From assembly GCF_004331435.1 (NCBI RefSeq), contig NZ_SJKA01000008.1:124001-188000 (forward strand): a stretch of DNA of 64,000 nucleotides. The letters run 5' to 3'. Both the position numbers and the translations under genes were made by a program. This DNA comes from Kribbella sindirgiensis. Lineage in GTDB: Bacteria; Actinomycetota; Actinomycetes; Propionibacteriales; Kribbellaceae. The notes beneath the pieces were generated by a model. The model searched no databases. It was given only the letters and a program-made list of their open reading frames with translations, and was not told where the DNA came from. This document shows, piece after piece, positions 45,578 through 54,014 of the stretch (the first letter of the stretch is position 1; the number at the start of each line of letters is the position of its first letter).

Positions 45578-46219
45578 CTAAGCAGTGGGAAGTTGGGCCA
45601 GTAGGCGGTTCAGTGTGGCGATTTCTGCAGTCTGGGCTGTGGTGATCCTGTTGGCGAGTGTGGTCGCTGCCGGGCTCCTGCCGCCTGTTTGCTCTGCTTT
45701 CGCCATGGTCAGTGCCCCCAGGTGGTGCTTGATCATCATCTGGATCCACACCCGGTCGAACATGCTGCCCTTGGTTTTGCCGAGTTCGTGCATCTCGTCC
45801 TCGGTCATCATGCCGGGGATCTCGTCCTCCATCGCGTGCCCACTGTGCGACGCCGCCGGAACCGGCTCGCCCCAGCCGGTGAGCCAGCCGGACATCTGCT
45901 TCATCTCCGCCTCCTGGGCCGTCGTGATCGCCGCGGCGAGTTGCTTGACCTGGGCGCTCGTGGCCTGCCACTTGGCCATTCCGGACATCTGCAAGGCCTG
46001 CTGGTGGTGCAGGATCATGTGCGAGGCGAAGGCCACGTCCGCTTCGTTGTGGTCGGCGGCCGGAGCGGACGCGCCCGCCGAGGTCGTGCCTTTCCCAGCA
46101 CCGTTGGCCCCGGCCGTCGCAGCCGAATCGTCGCCACAACCGGCCAGACCGACGGCGGAGACGAGAACCAGGACTGCAGAGGCAGCACCGGTCCAAGTTG
46201 GGTGTCGCATCGTCTTCAT
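45578..46219 (-). CDS. DUF305 lipoprotein
   Basis: A 213-residue exported lipoprotein: signal peptide with lipobox VGLAGC, then a linker and two DUF305 ferritin-like helical repeats (DVAFASHMILHHQQALQMSG and DRVWIQMMIKHHLGALTMAK). The HH/M-rich helices suggest copper or other metal binding in the cell envelope. The start may be ATG 46219 or the in-frame ATG at 46210. It follows the DUF6153 gene by 44 bases, a pairing seen often in actinobacteria. Confidence 0.92.
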   Translation of the reverse strand: MKTMRHPTWTGAASAVLVLVSAVGLAGCGDDSAATAGANGAGKGTTSAGASAPAADHNEADVAFASHMILHHQQALQMSGMAKWQATSAQVKQLAAAITTAQEAEMKQMSGWLTGWGEPVPAASHSGHAMEDEIPGMMTEDEMHELGKTKGSMFDRVWIQMMIKHHLGALTMAKAEQTGGRSPAATTLANRITTAQTAEIATLNRLLAQLPTA

Positions 46220-46263
46220 TCCTTTGTCGAAACCTGCGGGAACTGTGCGAAACACCTGACGAG

Positions 46264-46656
46264 TCAGATGCGCAGCACGCACAACTTCGACAAGGACGGT
46301 GAGATCCACGGCGGCCTGTTCGGCGGGTGCAGGCCTGGCAGGGCCGAGAAGTCTCGGTTGCTTGCGGCTGCCATCAAGCGCCGTACGGCGGTGCCGGCCA
46401 ACGCCAATGCCAGCGCCGTCATGATTGCCAGGCAGAGGTCCTCCGAGTGGGAATCAGCATCGGAGACCGGGACGACGGAGGCGCCGACAGTCCCCACGGT
46501 GACTGGACTATCGGCATGATGCGCAACGCCAACCTGGCCGGACAGCGTGTGACGAACTGCCAGCATCGCGTCATGCTGACTGGTCAGTCCATGCATCGCG
46601 AACACCCCGGCGAGCAGACAGATGACAGTCAGAGCCCTCCCCAGGCCCGATCTCAT
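46264..46656 (-). CDS. DUF6153-like small membrane protein
   Basis: A 130-residue protein: N-terminal hydrophobic helix (LTVICLLAGVFAMHGLTSQH), a central His/Asp-rich segment (VAHHADSP, SDADSHSEDLCLA) and a second hydrophobic helix (IMTALALALAGTAVRRLM). It resembles the DUF6153 family that neighbours DUF305 genes. A GTG at 46677 is an alternative start. It probably acts with the DUF305 lipoprotein in the envelope. Confidence 0.7.
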   Translation of the reverse strand: MRSGLGRALTVICLLAGVFAMHGLTSQHDAMLAVRHTLSGQVGVAHHADSPVTVGTVGASVVPVSDADSHSEDLCLAIMTALALALAGTAVRRLMAAASNRDFSALPGLHPPNRPPWISPSLSKLCVLRI

Positions 46657-46705
46657 CCCGCAGCCGCCGGCAGTCACGCCGCCAACCATAGTCGGCACCC
46701 CGTCC

Positions 46706-47284
46706 TCACCGGGTGTGAAGCAGCGAGCGCAGCGTGGAGACCAACGTGGGTGGAGCCGCCTCCGACCTGAGGCGGCCCGCGTCGACCTCGTCGGCGGCTG
46801 CGTGCAGCACGGCGTAGAACGTGGCGACCAGCCAGTCGTGGGCCAGATCGACACGGAAGATACCGTCCTGCTGGCCACGTGCGATCAACTGCTCGACATG
46901 ACGGAACGCCGCATCGTGCTGCTCCCGCAGTGCAGCGGGGCCCAGCACGTCGACCGCCGCGACCCGCACCTTGCGGTAGCGATCGAGAATCGGCCACGAC
47001 GTACGGACCAGGCGATCCAGGGCCTCGTCGACGTCGAACGTGTCGAGCTCGAGCGCTGTCAGCGCATCGTCGGTCTCCGCGATGGCCCGCCGTACGACGG
47101 CCTCGACCAGCAACTCGCGGGTCGCGAAGTGCGCGTACAGCGTCATCCGGGTGATGCCGGCAGCGCTCGCGACCTCGCTCATCGTCGGCACGGTGCCGCC
47201 GACGAGGAGGTCGCGAGTGGCGCTGAGGACGGTGTCCGCATTGCGCTCGGCGTCCGCCCGGCGGCGACGCTGGTCAGTGGCCAT
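46706..47284 (-). CDS. TetR-family regulator of the DHA2 transporter
   Basis: A 192-residue TetR protein with HTH AGITRMTLYAHFATRELLVE. It lies 37 bases after the stop of the DHA2 MFS gene on the same strand, so transporter and regulator form an operon typical of drug-efflux autoregulation. Confidence 0.92.
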   Translation of the reverse strand: MATDQRRRRADAERNADTVLSATRDLLVGGTVPTMSEVASAAGITRMTLYAHFATRELLVEAVVRRAIAETDDALTALELDTFDVDEALDRLVRTSWPILDRYRKVRVAAVDVLGPAALREQHDAAFRHVEQLIARGQQDGIFRVDLAHDWLVATFYAVLHAAADEVDAGRLRSEAAPPTLVSTLRSLLHTR

Positions 47285-47321
47285 CCTCGAAGCCTACGAA
47301 CCGCTGCGCCACAACGACGAA

Positions 47322-48764
47322 TCAGTGGCCATGGCCATGACCATGGCCGGCCACCGCTTGCGGCTTGCCCGCCGGAACCAGCACCAACGCGACCACTGCA
47401 GCGCCGGCCGCGGCGATCGCGCTGGCCAGGTAGGCATCGGTGAAGCCGCCAAGGTCCGGTGTTCCGGCCGACGACAGGCTGGCGGCGGCAATCGTCGAGA
47501 CGACCGCGACACCGATGCTGCCGCCGAGTTCGTGGAAGGTGTTCACCACCCCGGACGCGACGCCGGACTCCGCCGCGGGCACGTTCGCCAGCGTCGTCGT
47601 GGTCGCGGTGACGAACACCGGGCCGACGCCCAGCGCGGCGATCACGAATCCGGGCAGCACCGAAGTGGCCACGCCGTCGCCCGGTGAGATCTGAGTCAAC
47701 ATCGCTGCACCCGCCGCGACCAGTGCGAAGCTCGCCACCGCGATGACTCGACCGCCCACACGACTGATCAGGTGGGCGCCGAGCTGCGCGCCGATCGTGA
47801 TCGCGATCGCGACCGGCAGGAACAGCAGACCTGTCTTCAGCGCACTGAAACGCAGCACGTGCTGGAAGTACAGCGAGGTGACGAAGAACAATCCGAGGAG
47901 CAATCCGGTCGCGAGCAGCATCAGAAACGTCCCCGACACGACCGGGCGACGGGCCAGAGTCTGCGGCCGCATCAGCGGTGCGGCGGCCTTCGCCTCCGTC
48001 AGCGCGAAAGCGCCGTACCCGATGATCGCTCCCCCGACGGCCGCCAGCGTTCCCGTGGATCCCCAGCCCGCATCGCCTGCGTGGACCAGGCCGTAGATCA
48101 GTGCCGCCGTGGAAGCAGTCACCAGCAGCGCACCTGGTACGTCGAGGCTCTGCCGTTCACGCGACCGGTCCGGGCCTACCAGACGCGGGATGAGGACGAG
48201 GATTGCCACACCGATTGGCACGTTCACGAAGAACACCCATTGCCAACCAGGGCCTGCCGTCAGAAGCCCGCTCAGCAGTACGCCGATCGCCGCGCCGGCG
48301 CCACCGATCGCAGCCCAGATGCCCAGCGCACGATGGCGTTCACGACCATGGAAAGTCGCGGTCAGGATCGACAACGCAGCCGGTGACATCAACGCCGCCC
48401 CGATCCCCTGGCCGGCGCGCCCGGTGATCAGCACGGCCGCGTTCTGCGCGAGACCGGAGGCCAGCGACGCCAGCGTGAAAACCACCAGCCCTGCCAGCAG
48501 GGTCCGCCGCGCACCCAGCAGGTCGGCCAGCCGGCCACCGAAGATCATCAGCCCGCCGAACACCAGCGTGTACGTCGTGACGACCCACGTCAGCGCGGCC
48601 CGCTCCAGGCGGAGGTCATCGCCGATGCTCGGCAACGCGACCTGAACCACCGTGATGTCCACGATCAGCATGAACTGCGCGAAGGCCAGCAGCACCAACG
48701 TCAGCCACCGCCGCCCGTCCACCCCGTCCGTAGTCTCCACGTGCATCTGCGGGTGATTCATCAC
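47322..48764 (-). CDS. DHA2-family MFS multidrug transporter
   Basis: A 480-residue fourteen-helix EmrB/QacA-type exporter: LIVDITVVQVALPSIGDDL in TM1, GGRLADLLGARRTLLAG (motif A), GQGIGAALMSPAALSIL and GGAGAAIGVLLSGLL (motif C). The C-terminus carries a short HG repeat (GHGHGHGH). AGGGGAG precedes the start. It probably exports toxic hydrophobic compounds under control of the downstream TetR. The promoter region (48765-48838) contains TTGACA (48777-48782) on the plus strand and short GTAT...ATAC and ACAC...GTGT symmetry. Confidence 0.92.
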   Translation of the reverse strand: MMNHPQMHVETTDGVDGRRWLTLVLLAFAQFMLIVDITVVQVALPSIGDDLRLERAALTWVVTTYTLVFGGLMIFGGRLADLLGARRTLLAGLVVFTLASLASGLAQNAAVLITGRAGQGIGAALMSPAALSILTATFHGRERHRALGIWAAIGGAGAAIGVLLSGLLTAGPGWQWVFFVNVPIGVAILVLIPRLVGPDRSRERQSLDVPGALLVTASTAALIYGLVHAGDAGWGSTGTLAAVGGAIIGYGAFALTEAKAAAPLMRPQTLARRPVVSGTFLMLLATGLLLGLFFVTSLYFQHVLRFSALKTGLLFLPVAIAITIGAQLGAHLISRVGGRVIAVASFALVAAGAAMLTQISPGDGVATSVLPGFVIAALGVGPVFVTATTTTLANVPAAESGVASGVVNTFHELGGSIGVAVVSTIAAASLSSAGTPDLGGFTDAYLASAIAAAGAAVVALVLVPAGKPQAVAGHGHGHGH

Positions 48765-48838
48765 GCTCCCCTAACCTTGACACTGGTGTATAGATTACTT
48801 GATACCCTACCCCGGTACAGAAGGCAAGAGGAGTGATC

Positions 48839-49254
48839 ATGAGCAACTCGGCCGCGCCGCATGAGAAGCGGGTCGTCAACGGGCCGGTGGTGTCCGGGCT
48901 GGTGCAGATCGCCGTCGGGGCTTTGACCGGATTCCCTTACGCCGCAGCGACCTACAGGTCGGGCCTCACCAGTCAGCTAGGGATCGAGGCCCATCCGTCA
49001 GCTACACCTGGACCTGGTGATGATGGGCGGCCCCGTGACCGCTACCGGCGCCGCCCTGCCACGCTTGCCACGTTCCGTCGCCGTTCCGCTGGCGATCGGC
49101 TGTTGGACCAACGCACTCGCTTTCGCGCCGCCCGCGGTTCGGCCATCGATCGAGGCCGTTTCGCGTCATGGCCGGCACCTCGTTCGCCGTCACAGCTGCC
49201 AGCTGGATCGCCGTCGCGCGCATCGCTGGCCGTTGCTTGGACCAACAGCGCTGA
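48839..49254 (+). pseudogene. frameshifted small membrane-protein gene
   Basis: AGGAG is correctly placed before the ATG at 48839, and the product begins well (RVVNGPVVSGLVQIAVGALT, GFPYAAATYRSG). After about 48985 protein-like sequence continues in another frame (VMMGGPVTATGAALPRLPRS, VPLAIGCWTNALAFAPPAVR), and after about 49150 in the third frame (MAGTSFAVTAASWIAVARIA) to a stop at 49254. Read across frames it is a coherent hydrophobic protein of about 135 residues, so two frameshifts have inactivated it. It is divergent from the DHA2 transporter. Confidence 0.7.
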
Positions 49255-49983
49255 CGCGCCCACGCCGCACGCCGTCGTCACGAACGGACAAGCCACCCGG
49301 TCATCCTGCGACAGGCCACCGTTCGAAGAAAAGACAGGGAGCGTCCGCTCACCTGATGCGCATGCCGGAGATGGCTCGGGCGACAACGAGGCGCTGAATT
49401 CGGAGGTGCCTTCGAAGATGGTGTAGATCTATTTCAGCTCGCGGGCAATCTCGGCCAGAAGGACTGAAAGTCGGGCCTGACCTGCGGTTTTGTCTCTCAT
49501 CGGTGATCGGCGGTGATCATCGTTCGCCAGCGTCTCACGGAGCTGTGACGGAGCAAGACCTTGCCCATGGCAACTTGTTGGGATCCAGCGACGGAGCAGA
49601 ACCACCAGACGAACCGGCCCGGATGACCGTTCGAAGCGAGATGTGGTCATGCTGCTGATGTGACCGGCACGGAAGCGACAACGCAGCGTGTAGCCCGCGT
49701 CGGCTAAGCCTCGATCCACCGACTGGATCGTGGTCCAGGCGTCGTCTGCGGTGGCTGGTGGTCCGCTGGGCGCCGGTATGGTCCAGGTCCCAGTCTTTGA
49801 CACGGGTTGTCGAGGGAACAGGACTGACTGATTGACGGGGGACGGGCCGCTTCGATGAGATGGTCCGTAGGTGGCCGCGGAACTGCTGGCGGCGGCAGAC
49901 TTGGAGTTGATCGACACGTCCGCAGCGCAGGACGCACAGGTCGACCGGCGCGGCCGTACGAACATCGGAGGAGGCGACGAGCA
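49255..49983. other. gene-poor stretch
   Basis: No open frame here combines a start, a ribosome site and actinomycete third-position GC bias. A minus-strand frame ending at 49429 has a protein-like tail (QARLSVLLAEIARELK), but the rest is low-complexity and lacks a recognisable domain. The stretch lies between two broken genes and reads as decayed DNA. Confidence 0.5.
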
Positions 49984-50194
49984 GTGGAGCAACCTACTGA
50001 CCTGTGGACGGAGTTCGACTACGCCGTAGTCGATGTCGAGGGCAACGGACAGCGACCAAACTGACCTGGTCGAAATCTCAATTGTCGCGATCGAGGACGG
50101 CCTGATCGCGCAAGCGAGGAACTGGCTGGTCCGCCCGCCTCGGCCGATCACTCCGATGGCGACCGATACCACCCATCGCTTGTCGCCGTCTTAG
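49984..50194 (+). pseudogene. truncated DnaQ-like 3'-5' exonuclease remnant
   Basis: From the GTG at 49984 the frame reads WTEFDYAVVDVEGNGQRPN and then stops. The next frame continues the same family alignment (PDLVEISIVAIEDGLIARAR, NWLVRPPRPITPMA) before ending at 50194. VDVEGNG is the Exo I motif (DxE) of DEDD exonucleases of the DNA polymerase III epsilon type. Exo II and III are absent. It is a frameshifted, 3'-truncated remnant. Confidence 0.65.
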
Positions 50195-50342
50195 TGACGG
50201 AGCAGGCCCACCCACGGCAACGACGCGGTCGGTAGCCGTCTTGAACCGCAGGCATGTGTTGTCGACCGTCGATCCACAGGAGTCCCCCTCGACCTGCGGT
50301 TCATCGCCAGACAAACCCCGACCGGATTTGCTGGAGGTACAG

Positions 50343-50750
50343 CTAGCCCGCAGCGACGTCGATCCAGGCAGTGACCAGCAGCCATGCCCCCGTCAGGCAG
50401 AGCAGGACGGAGCCGATACGGTACGTGAACTCCGTGCGCATCGGAGCAGGGTAGGTCACCGCATCATATGGATCAGTCATCCTGAAGACACCGTCATCGG
50501 CCAATCGCCGAAGCACGGTTGCAGCCCACTGGAACCCGCTGTAAGACATCCCGAGGCACGCGCCGGTAGAGAAAGCCAAGGTGAAGAATACCGCGCGGTA
50601 GAACGGCTTGACATCTGAGAAGAGGCCGTTGCCAACGTCTCCCGCGCCAAACAGTGCGATCCCGGCCAATCCTCCAGCGAGATAAGTACACAGCTGTGCA
50701 CGGCGCTGGTACTTCTCGCTCTGACGTTCAAATGTGCCGGTGGCTGCCAT
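50343..50750 (-). CDS. small membrane protein of unknown function
   Basis: A 135-residue protein with about four hydrophobic stretches (LCTYLAGGLAGIALFGAG, FYRAVFFTLAFSTGACLG, YRIGSVLLCLTGAWLLVTAW) and a soluble N-terminal helix (TFERQSEKYQRRAQ). A GTG at 50756 is an alternative start. No family is recognised. It lies 11 bases downstream of the small gene at 50762 on the same strand and may be cotranscribed with it. Confidence 0.55.
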   Translation of the reverse strand: MAATGTFERQSEKYQRRAQLCTYLAGGLAGIALFGAGDVGNGLFSDVKPFYRAVFFTLAFSTGACLGMSYSGFQWAATVLRRLADDGVFRMTDPYDAVTYPAPMRTEFTYRIGSVLLCLTGAWLLVTAWIDVAAG

Positions 50751-50761
50751 CCTCACCGACC

Positions 50762-51082
50762 TCAGAGATCGTCATGCCAGAAGCTGTTGAAAAAAGGGCC
50801 GGCCGCCGCTAAGTATGCGTCGATCTCGTCGGCCGTGAGCGGACCCTCGTTGTTCACCACTCTCATGATGGTCGCGATGACGATGTGTTCAGCTAGAAGT
50901 TCGGCGCCACGGGACGGAACGTCTAATCTCGCAATAACGTCGACCGCCTGCCGCGTGGCCAGCTCGACATCGTTCAACTCAGCGACGACGCCATACCGCT
51001 CCAGACGCGCAACCCCCATCGCGATTCCTCGCGTCAGCGGGTCATCGCGCGCCACCCTGCCCCCGATCGTTGTATCAGACAA
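50762..51082 (-). CDS. hypothetical protein
   Basis: A frame of up to 140 residues (open from 51184). The part from the TTG at 51082 (about 106 residues: RGIAMGVARLERYGVVAELN, VVNNEGPLTADEIDAYLAAA) has consistent codon use. The upstream 34 codons look non-coding and would leave only 19 bases to the divergent gene at 51204. AAGGGG lies eight bases before this TTG. The sequence is helical and acidic, with no recognised domain. Confidence 0.45.
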   Translation of the reverse strand: MSDTTIGGRVARDDPLTRGIAMGVARLERYGVVAELNDVELATRQAVDVIARLDVPSRGAELLAEHIVIATIMRVVNNEGPLTADEIDAYLAAAGPFFNSFWHDDL

Positions 51083-51203
51083 CTCGACCGCCCCTTGGTC
51101 CAAGCAACTTGACGTGACGAAAAGCGTACGCGGACCATGCCTACATGGCCAGGTCAGGAGATAGCGCAGACGGCGCCCCGACACTCGGCCACGGGCGCGC
51201 GCG

Positions 51204-51641
51204 ATGATTCAGCTTGACGATGCGACGCGCCGACAAGCCACAGAGCTCGTTCAGGTCTGCGAATTATGGTGCCAGCAATGGCGCGAACTTTCCGCGGACC
51301 AGGCCTCGGAACCTGTCGACAACATTACTTACGACATGATCGCACGCTACATGCCACTCGCCCTACAACTGCTTCCCGACAGCCCTTTGGTGCTCGCGAT
51401 AGACAACATGTCGGAGTCTGTCCCGGCCTTCGACGACAAGAAGAGTCGATCACCGCTGACCATCCGCCGCGCCCGCGAGCACCTGTCGGCAATCGCCATT
51501 GCGATCAAGGGAGCATATGCCCTCGACCGCCGGTCACCGTCGCTCGGCACATTCGAACCGAGATACGGCCAAGTCACAGCACCGTTGACCAAGTCGGCAG
51601 AAAGTCCCAGCCGGCACGGCAAACCCAACACGAAGCAATGA
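51204..51641 (+). CDS. hypothetical protein
   Basis: A 145-residue acidic, mostly helical protein (LDDATRRQATELVQVCELWC, LTIRRAREHLSAIAIAIKGA) with a polar C-terminal tail. Codon bias is weaker than in the first 48 kb, as in its neighbours. No domain is recognised and no ribosome site is obvious, so it could be leaderless. It sits in a block of accessory genes between decayed DNA and the defence-type island. Confidence 0.45.
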   Translation: MIQLDDATRRQATELVQVCELWCQQWRELSADQASEPVDNITYDMIARYMPLALQLLPDSPLVLAIDNMSESVPAFDDKKSRSPLTIRRAREHLSAIAIAIKGAYALDRRSPSLGTFEPRYGQVTAPLTKSAESPSRHGKPNTKQ

Positions 51642-51862
51642 GGTCGGATCGCCAACGTGTCGGCATTCCCAGAAGCGCGCCGACAGTGCGTCTTAGATAC
51701 GTCACGCTAGCGTCCGGTCCGTCTTGTCCAGGCGCCGAACGGAGGGAGCACTACACGGACCCGTCTCCACCGGAGGGACACGTGCCGGGCTTCCGTTCTA
51801 CGCCTCAGCGATATCGCGCGAGCGCTCGACCGCATCCAGAAGCTACGCCATAATGGTCCGCC

Positions 51863-52546
51863 ATGACGGTCCAGCACCCGCCAGGGACGCCTCGCGCAGC
51901 GCTCACGGACAAGCTTCTCGCCGGTGGCCTCAGTTCGGTTCCTGTAGTGGGCGGTGTCGCCGCAGCTTGGTATCAGAATCTGATGGAGGGACCGTACAAC
52001 AGGCGACTCGATGCGTGGCGGCAGGTAATCACAGAGGTAGTGAACGACCTCGCAGAGAGATATGACAACCTCCTCGACAGTGAGGTTTTCCTTGACGCTT
52101 TCGTCAACGCCACAAGGGCTGCACAGGCAACGCATGAAGGGGAAAAGCTCGAGGCATTGAGAAACGCCGTTGCGAACTCGGTCGCGCCAGACGCCCCGCA
52201 AGTTGGCGAGCAAGCCAGATTTTTCCGATTGGTCGACCAATTCTCGGCCGCCCACATCGTCCTACTCAAGGTGCTCGACGACCCCCGCAGCGCGGCCTTC
52301 CGTCTCGGGCGCAAACATGGCCCTCAGACACTGAGCCTCGAGGCACTGCTCGATGAGGTTGTACCCCAGTTCGTAGGAAACATGGGATGGCGTGAGCTTC
52401 TGATATCAGACTTGGTTGGCACCAGTCTTCTCGTCGACATTAGCTCGAGAGGGTCGTCGCACCCCGCAGAGAACCTCCGCGGCTTCAACCGCCAGACGAC
52501 TGGCTTGGGACGCCGCTTCCTACGCTTCATCTCCGCAGATAACTGA
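51863..52546 (+). CDS. accessory-region protein of unknown function
   Basis: A 227-residue protein. The N-terminal AGGLSSVPVVGGVAAAWYQN, followed by NRRLDAWRQVITEVVNDLAE, is a short hydrophobic/glycine segment and then a helix. A central stretch (DAFVNATRAAQATHEGEKLE) and an alpha-helical C-terminal half with a final basic tail follow. I recall similar hypothetical proteins in variable genomic regions of many bacteria, but cannot assign a family. Low third-position GC bias supports acquisition by transfer. Gap 51642-51862 shows no gene. Confidence 0.65.
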   Translation: MTVQHPPGTPRAALTDKLLAGGLSSVPVVGGVAAAWYQNLMEGPYNRRLDAWRQVITEVVNDLAERYDNLLDSEVFLDAFVNATRAAQATHEGEKLEALRNAVANSVAPDAPQVGEQARFFRLVDQFSAAHIVLLKVLDDPRSAAFRLGRKHGPQTLSLEALLDEVVPQFVGNMGWRELLISDLVGTSLLVDISSRGSSHPAENLRGFNRQTTGLGRRFLRFISADN

Positions 52547-52969
52547 CGACCCACCTATTGGGAGCGCCACCTGGATCCGCAGCCCGAGGCTTAGGCTCGG
52601 GTTATGTCCCGCCGAACCCACACCTTCCGACTCGCGCCTCCGTGTAGCGAGGCCCGTCGGAACGAGGCAGTGTGCGCCCCTCGGGTCCAGGGGCAGGCCA
52701 TCGATAGCAGTCGCCCCTGCCAACGGACCAACCACCCCGATCAGTGCGGTGACGATGCCTGAGGACACTAGAGCCCACCGAGCTACCGGACCACCCCATT
52801 GGCTCGCTACGGCGAGTAGTAGTGCTGGTCTCCGCCCGCCCAGCGGGCGTCAACTGCTGGCAGCGCGCCGCGTGAGGTGCAACGTCTGGCATGCCGATGA
52901 CGGGCCGTTGCCGACGTGCGACGAAAGGCGCTGTGTGGCGACCGGTGCAGCGCGCGTCGCTCCACCTGG
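52547..52969. other. intergenic stretch with a terminator-like hairpin
   Basis: No supported gene. A minus-strand frame starting at 52768 has a plausible membrane-like beginning (SSGIVTALIGVVGPLAGATA) but turns low-complexity after about 25 residues, so it may be the broken start of a lost gene. The hairpin at 52833-52849 is the only other structure noted. Confidence 0.45.
52833..52849 (-). terminator. hairpin downstream of the ImmA/IrrE gene
   Basis: CGCCCGC-cca-GCGGGCG: a perfect seven-base-pair GC stem with a three-base loop, 121 bases beyond the stop of the leftward peptidase gene. No U-tract. Confidence 0.35.
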
Positions 52970-53977
52970 TTAGTCGCAGTCTCGGCACCTGGACGCAGTT
53001 GCGCTCTCGTAGGCTCTTGGAGGCTGGACGATGAAGCATCCGGTGCATCGGCGCTCGCCGGCGATGGCTTTGCACCCGCACCCACAGGCGCCGCACGTTG
53101 GGCACTTGAGGTCACCGCAGGAATCGCATGCGGCCTGGTATGTGGTGAACGCCGCAGTGCAGTTGTCGCACCAACCATCGTTCGGAGCCGAGTACGCGGT
53201 TCGGCCGGCACTGAACTGCATCCACGGGGCAGGTCCGTCGACCATCACGGCGACCACACAGGTTTGTGCCACGGCGGACTCTATGTTCAGCTCGCGCGTG
53301 GTCGACCCTCCTCCGAGGTCGAGATGAGCAACTCCGCGGACCACCGCACCTGCAGCCGCCCGTTTCAATAAACCCGCCTGTGGTGCCCCACGGCGGGCCG
53401 GGAACACGCCACCGGACCGTGCAGCGAACTCCGCGGCGCCTGCAGGATTGAGGAGCACCACGTATCCGGGTTCGCTCATCGACTCTGCAGCAGCGACCGC
53501 TACCGCCTGAGCCGACGCACTGCATGCCTCCATCAGGTCGACCACGGCGCGGGCAGTGACTCCGTCGGAGAATGCCAATTCACGTGCGGCCTCCGGCACG
53601 AGAACGCGGGACGCGAACGCGTCACAGACCTTCTCCTCCAGTTCTGCGGCGCGTGGATGGGCGAAGAGCTCTTCGAGCACCGCGAAGACCTGGTTGCAGA
53701 GGTGGTGCCCGTACTCGTGGAGAAGGCTGAAGCGACGACGCCCGAACGACGCGTCCTCGGCGACGGCGATGCTGGCCGGAGATGTCGACGAGTCGTATGT
53801 TGCTGCGATCGAGCAAGCCGGTGGCAGACGCTCAGCAGGAACCCACGTGACTTGAATGGACGAGTCTGCCTGAAGCGCCCCTCGCGGCTCACGACTGAGC
53901 TCCTCAAGTTTGACGACTCCAGCGGAGCGAACCTGCTCAAGCAACAGCTCGGCGAGCTGCGCCGCCTGCCGACTCAT
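52970..53977 (-). CDS. ImmA/IrrE-family metallopeptidase with C-terminal zinc ribbons
   Basis: A 335-residue protein. Residues about 1-160 form an ImmA/IrrE-type Gly-zincin domain with LLHEYGHHLCN (HExxH at 87-91) and a downstream acidic helix (AAELEEKVCDAFASRVLVPE) that supplies the third ligand region. The C-terminal about 90 residues contain many cysteines in CxxC pairs (CDNC, CDSCGDLKCPTCGACGCGC, CTGC, CRDC), suggesting two or more zinc ribbons. Family knowledge: such proteases cleave HTH repressors or regulators on stress or phage signals. It lies 37 bases after the anti-sigma-like gene, so that protein is a candidate substrate. Confidence 0.85.
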   Translation of the reverse strand: MSRQAAQLAELLLEQVRSAGVVKLEELSREPRGALQADSSIQVTWVPAERLPPACSIAATYDSSTSPASIAVAEDASFGRRRFSLLHEYGHHLCNQVFAVLEELFAHPRAAELEEKVCDAFASRVLVPEAARELAFSDGVTARAVVDLMEACSASAQAVAVAAAESMSEPGYVVLLNPAGAAEFAARSGGVFPARRGAPQAGLLKRAAAGAVVRGVAHLDLGGGSTTRELNIESAVAQTCVVAVMVDGPAPWMQFSAGRTAYSAPNDGWCDNCTAAFTTYQAACDSCGDLKCPTCGACGCGCKAIAGERRCTGCFIVQPPRAYESATASRCRDCD

Positions 53978-54014
53978 CGGACGCTGCGGGGCGCCCTACC
54001 CCGACTCAAGGATG

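Noticed and set aside
49429-50172. Minus-strand 247-codon frame as a gene
   Set aside because: Ser/Arg-rich, no domain, overlaps the exonuclease remnant on the other strand.
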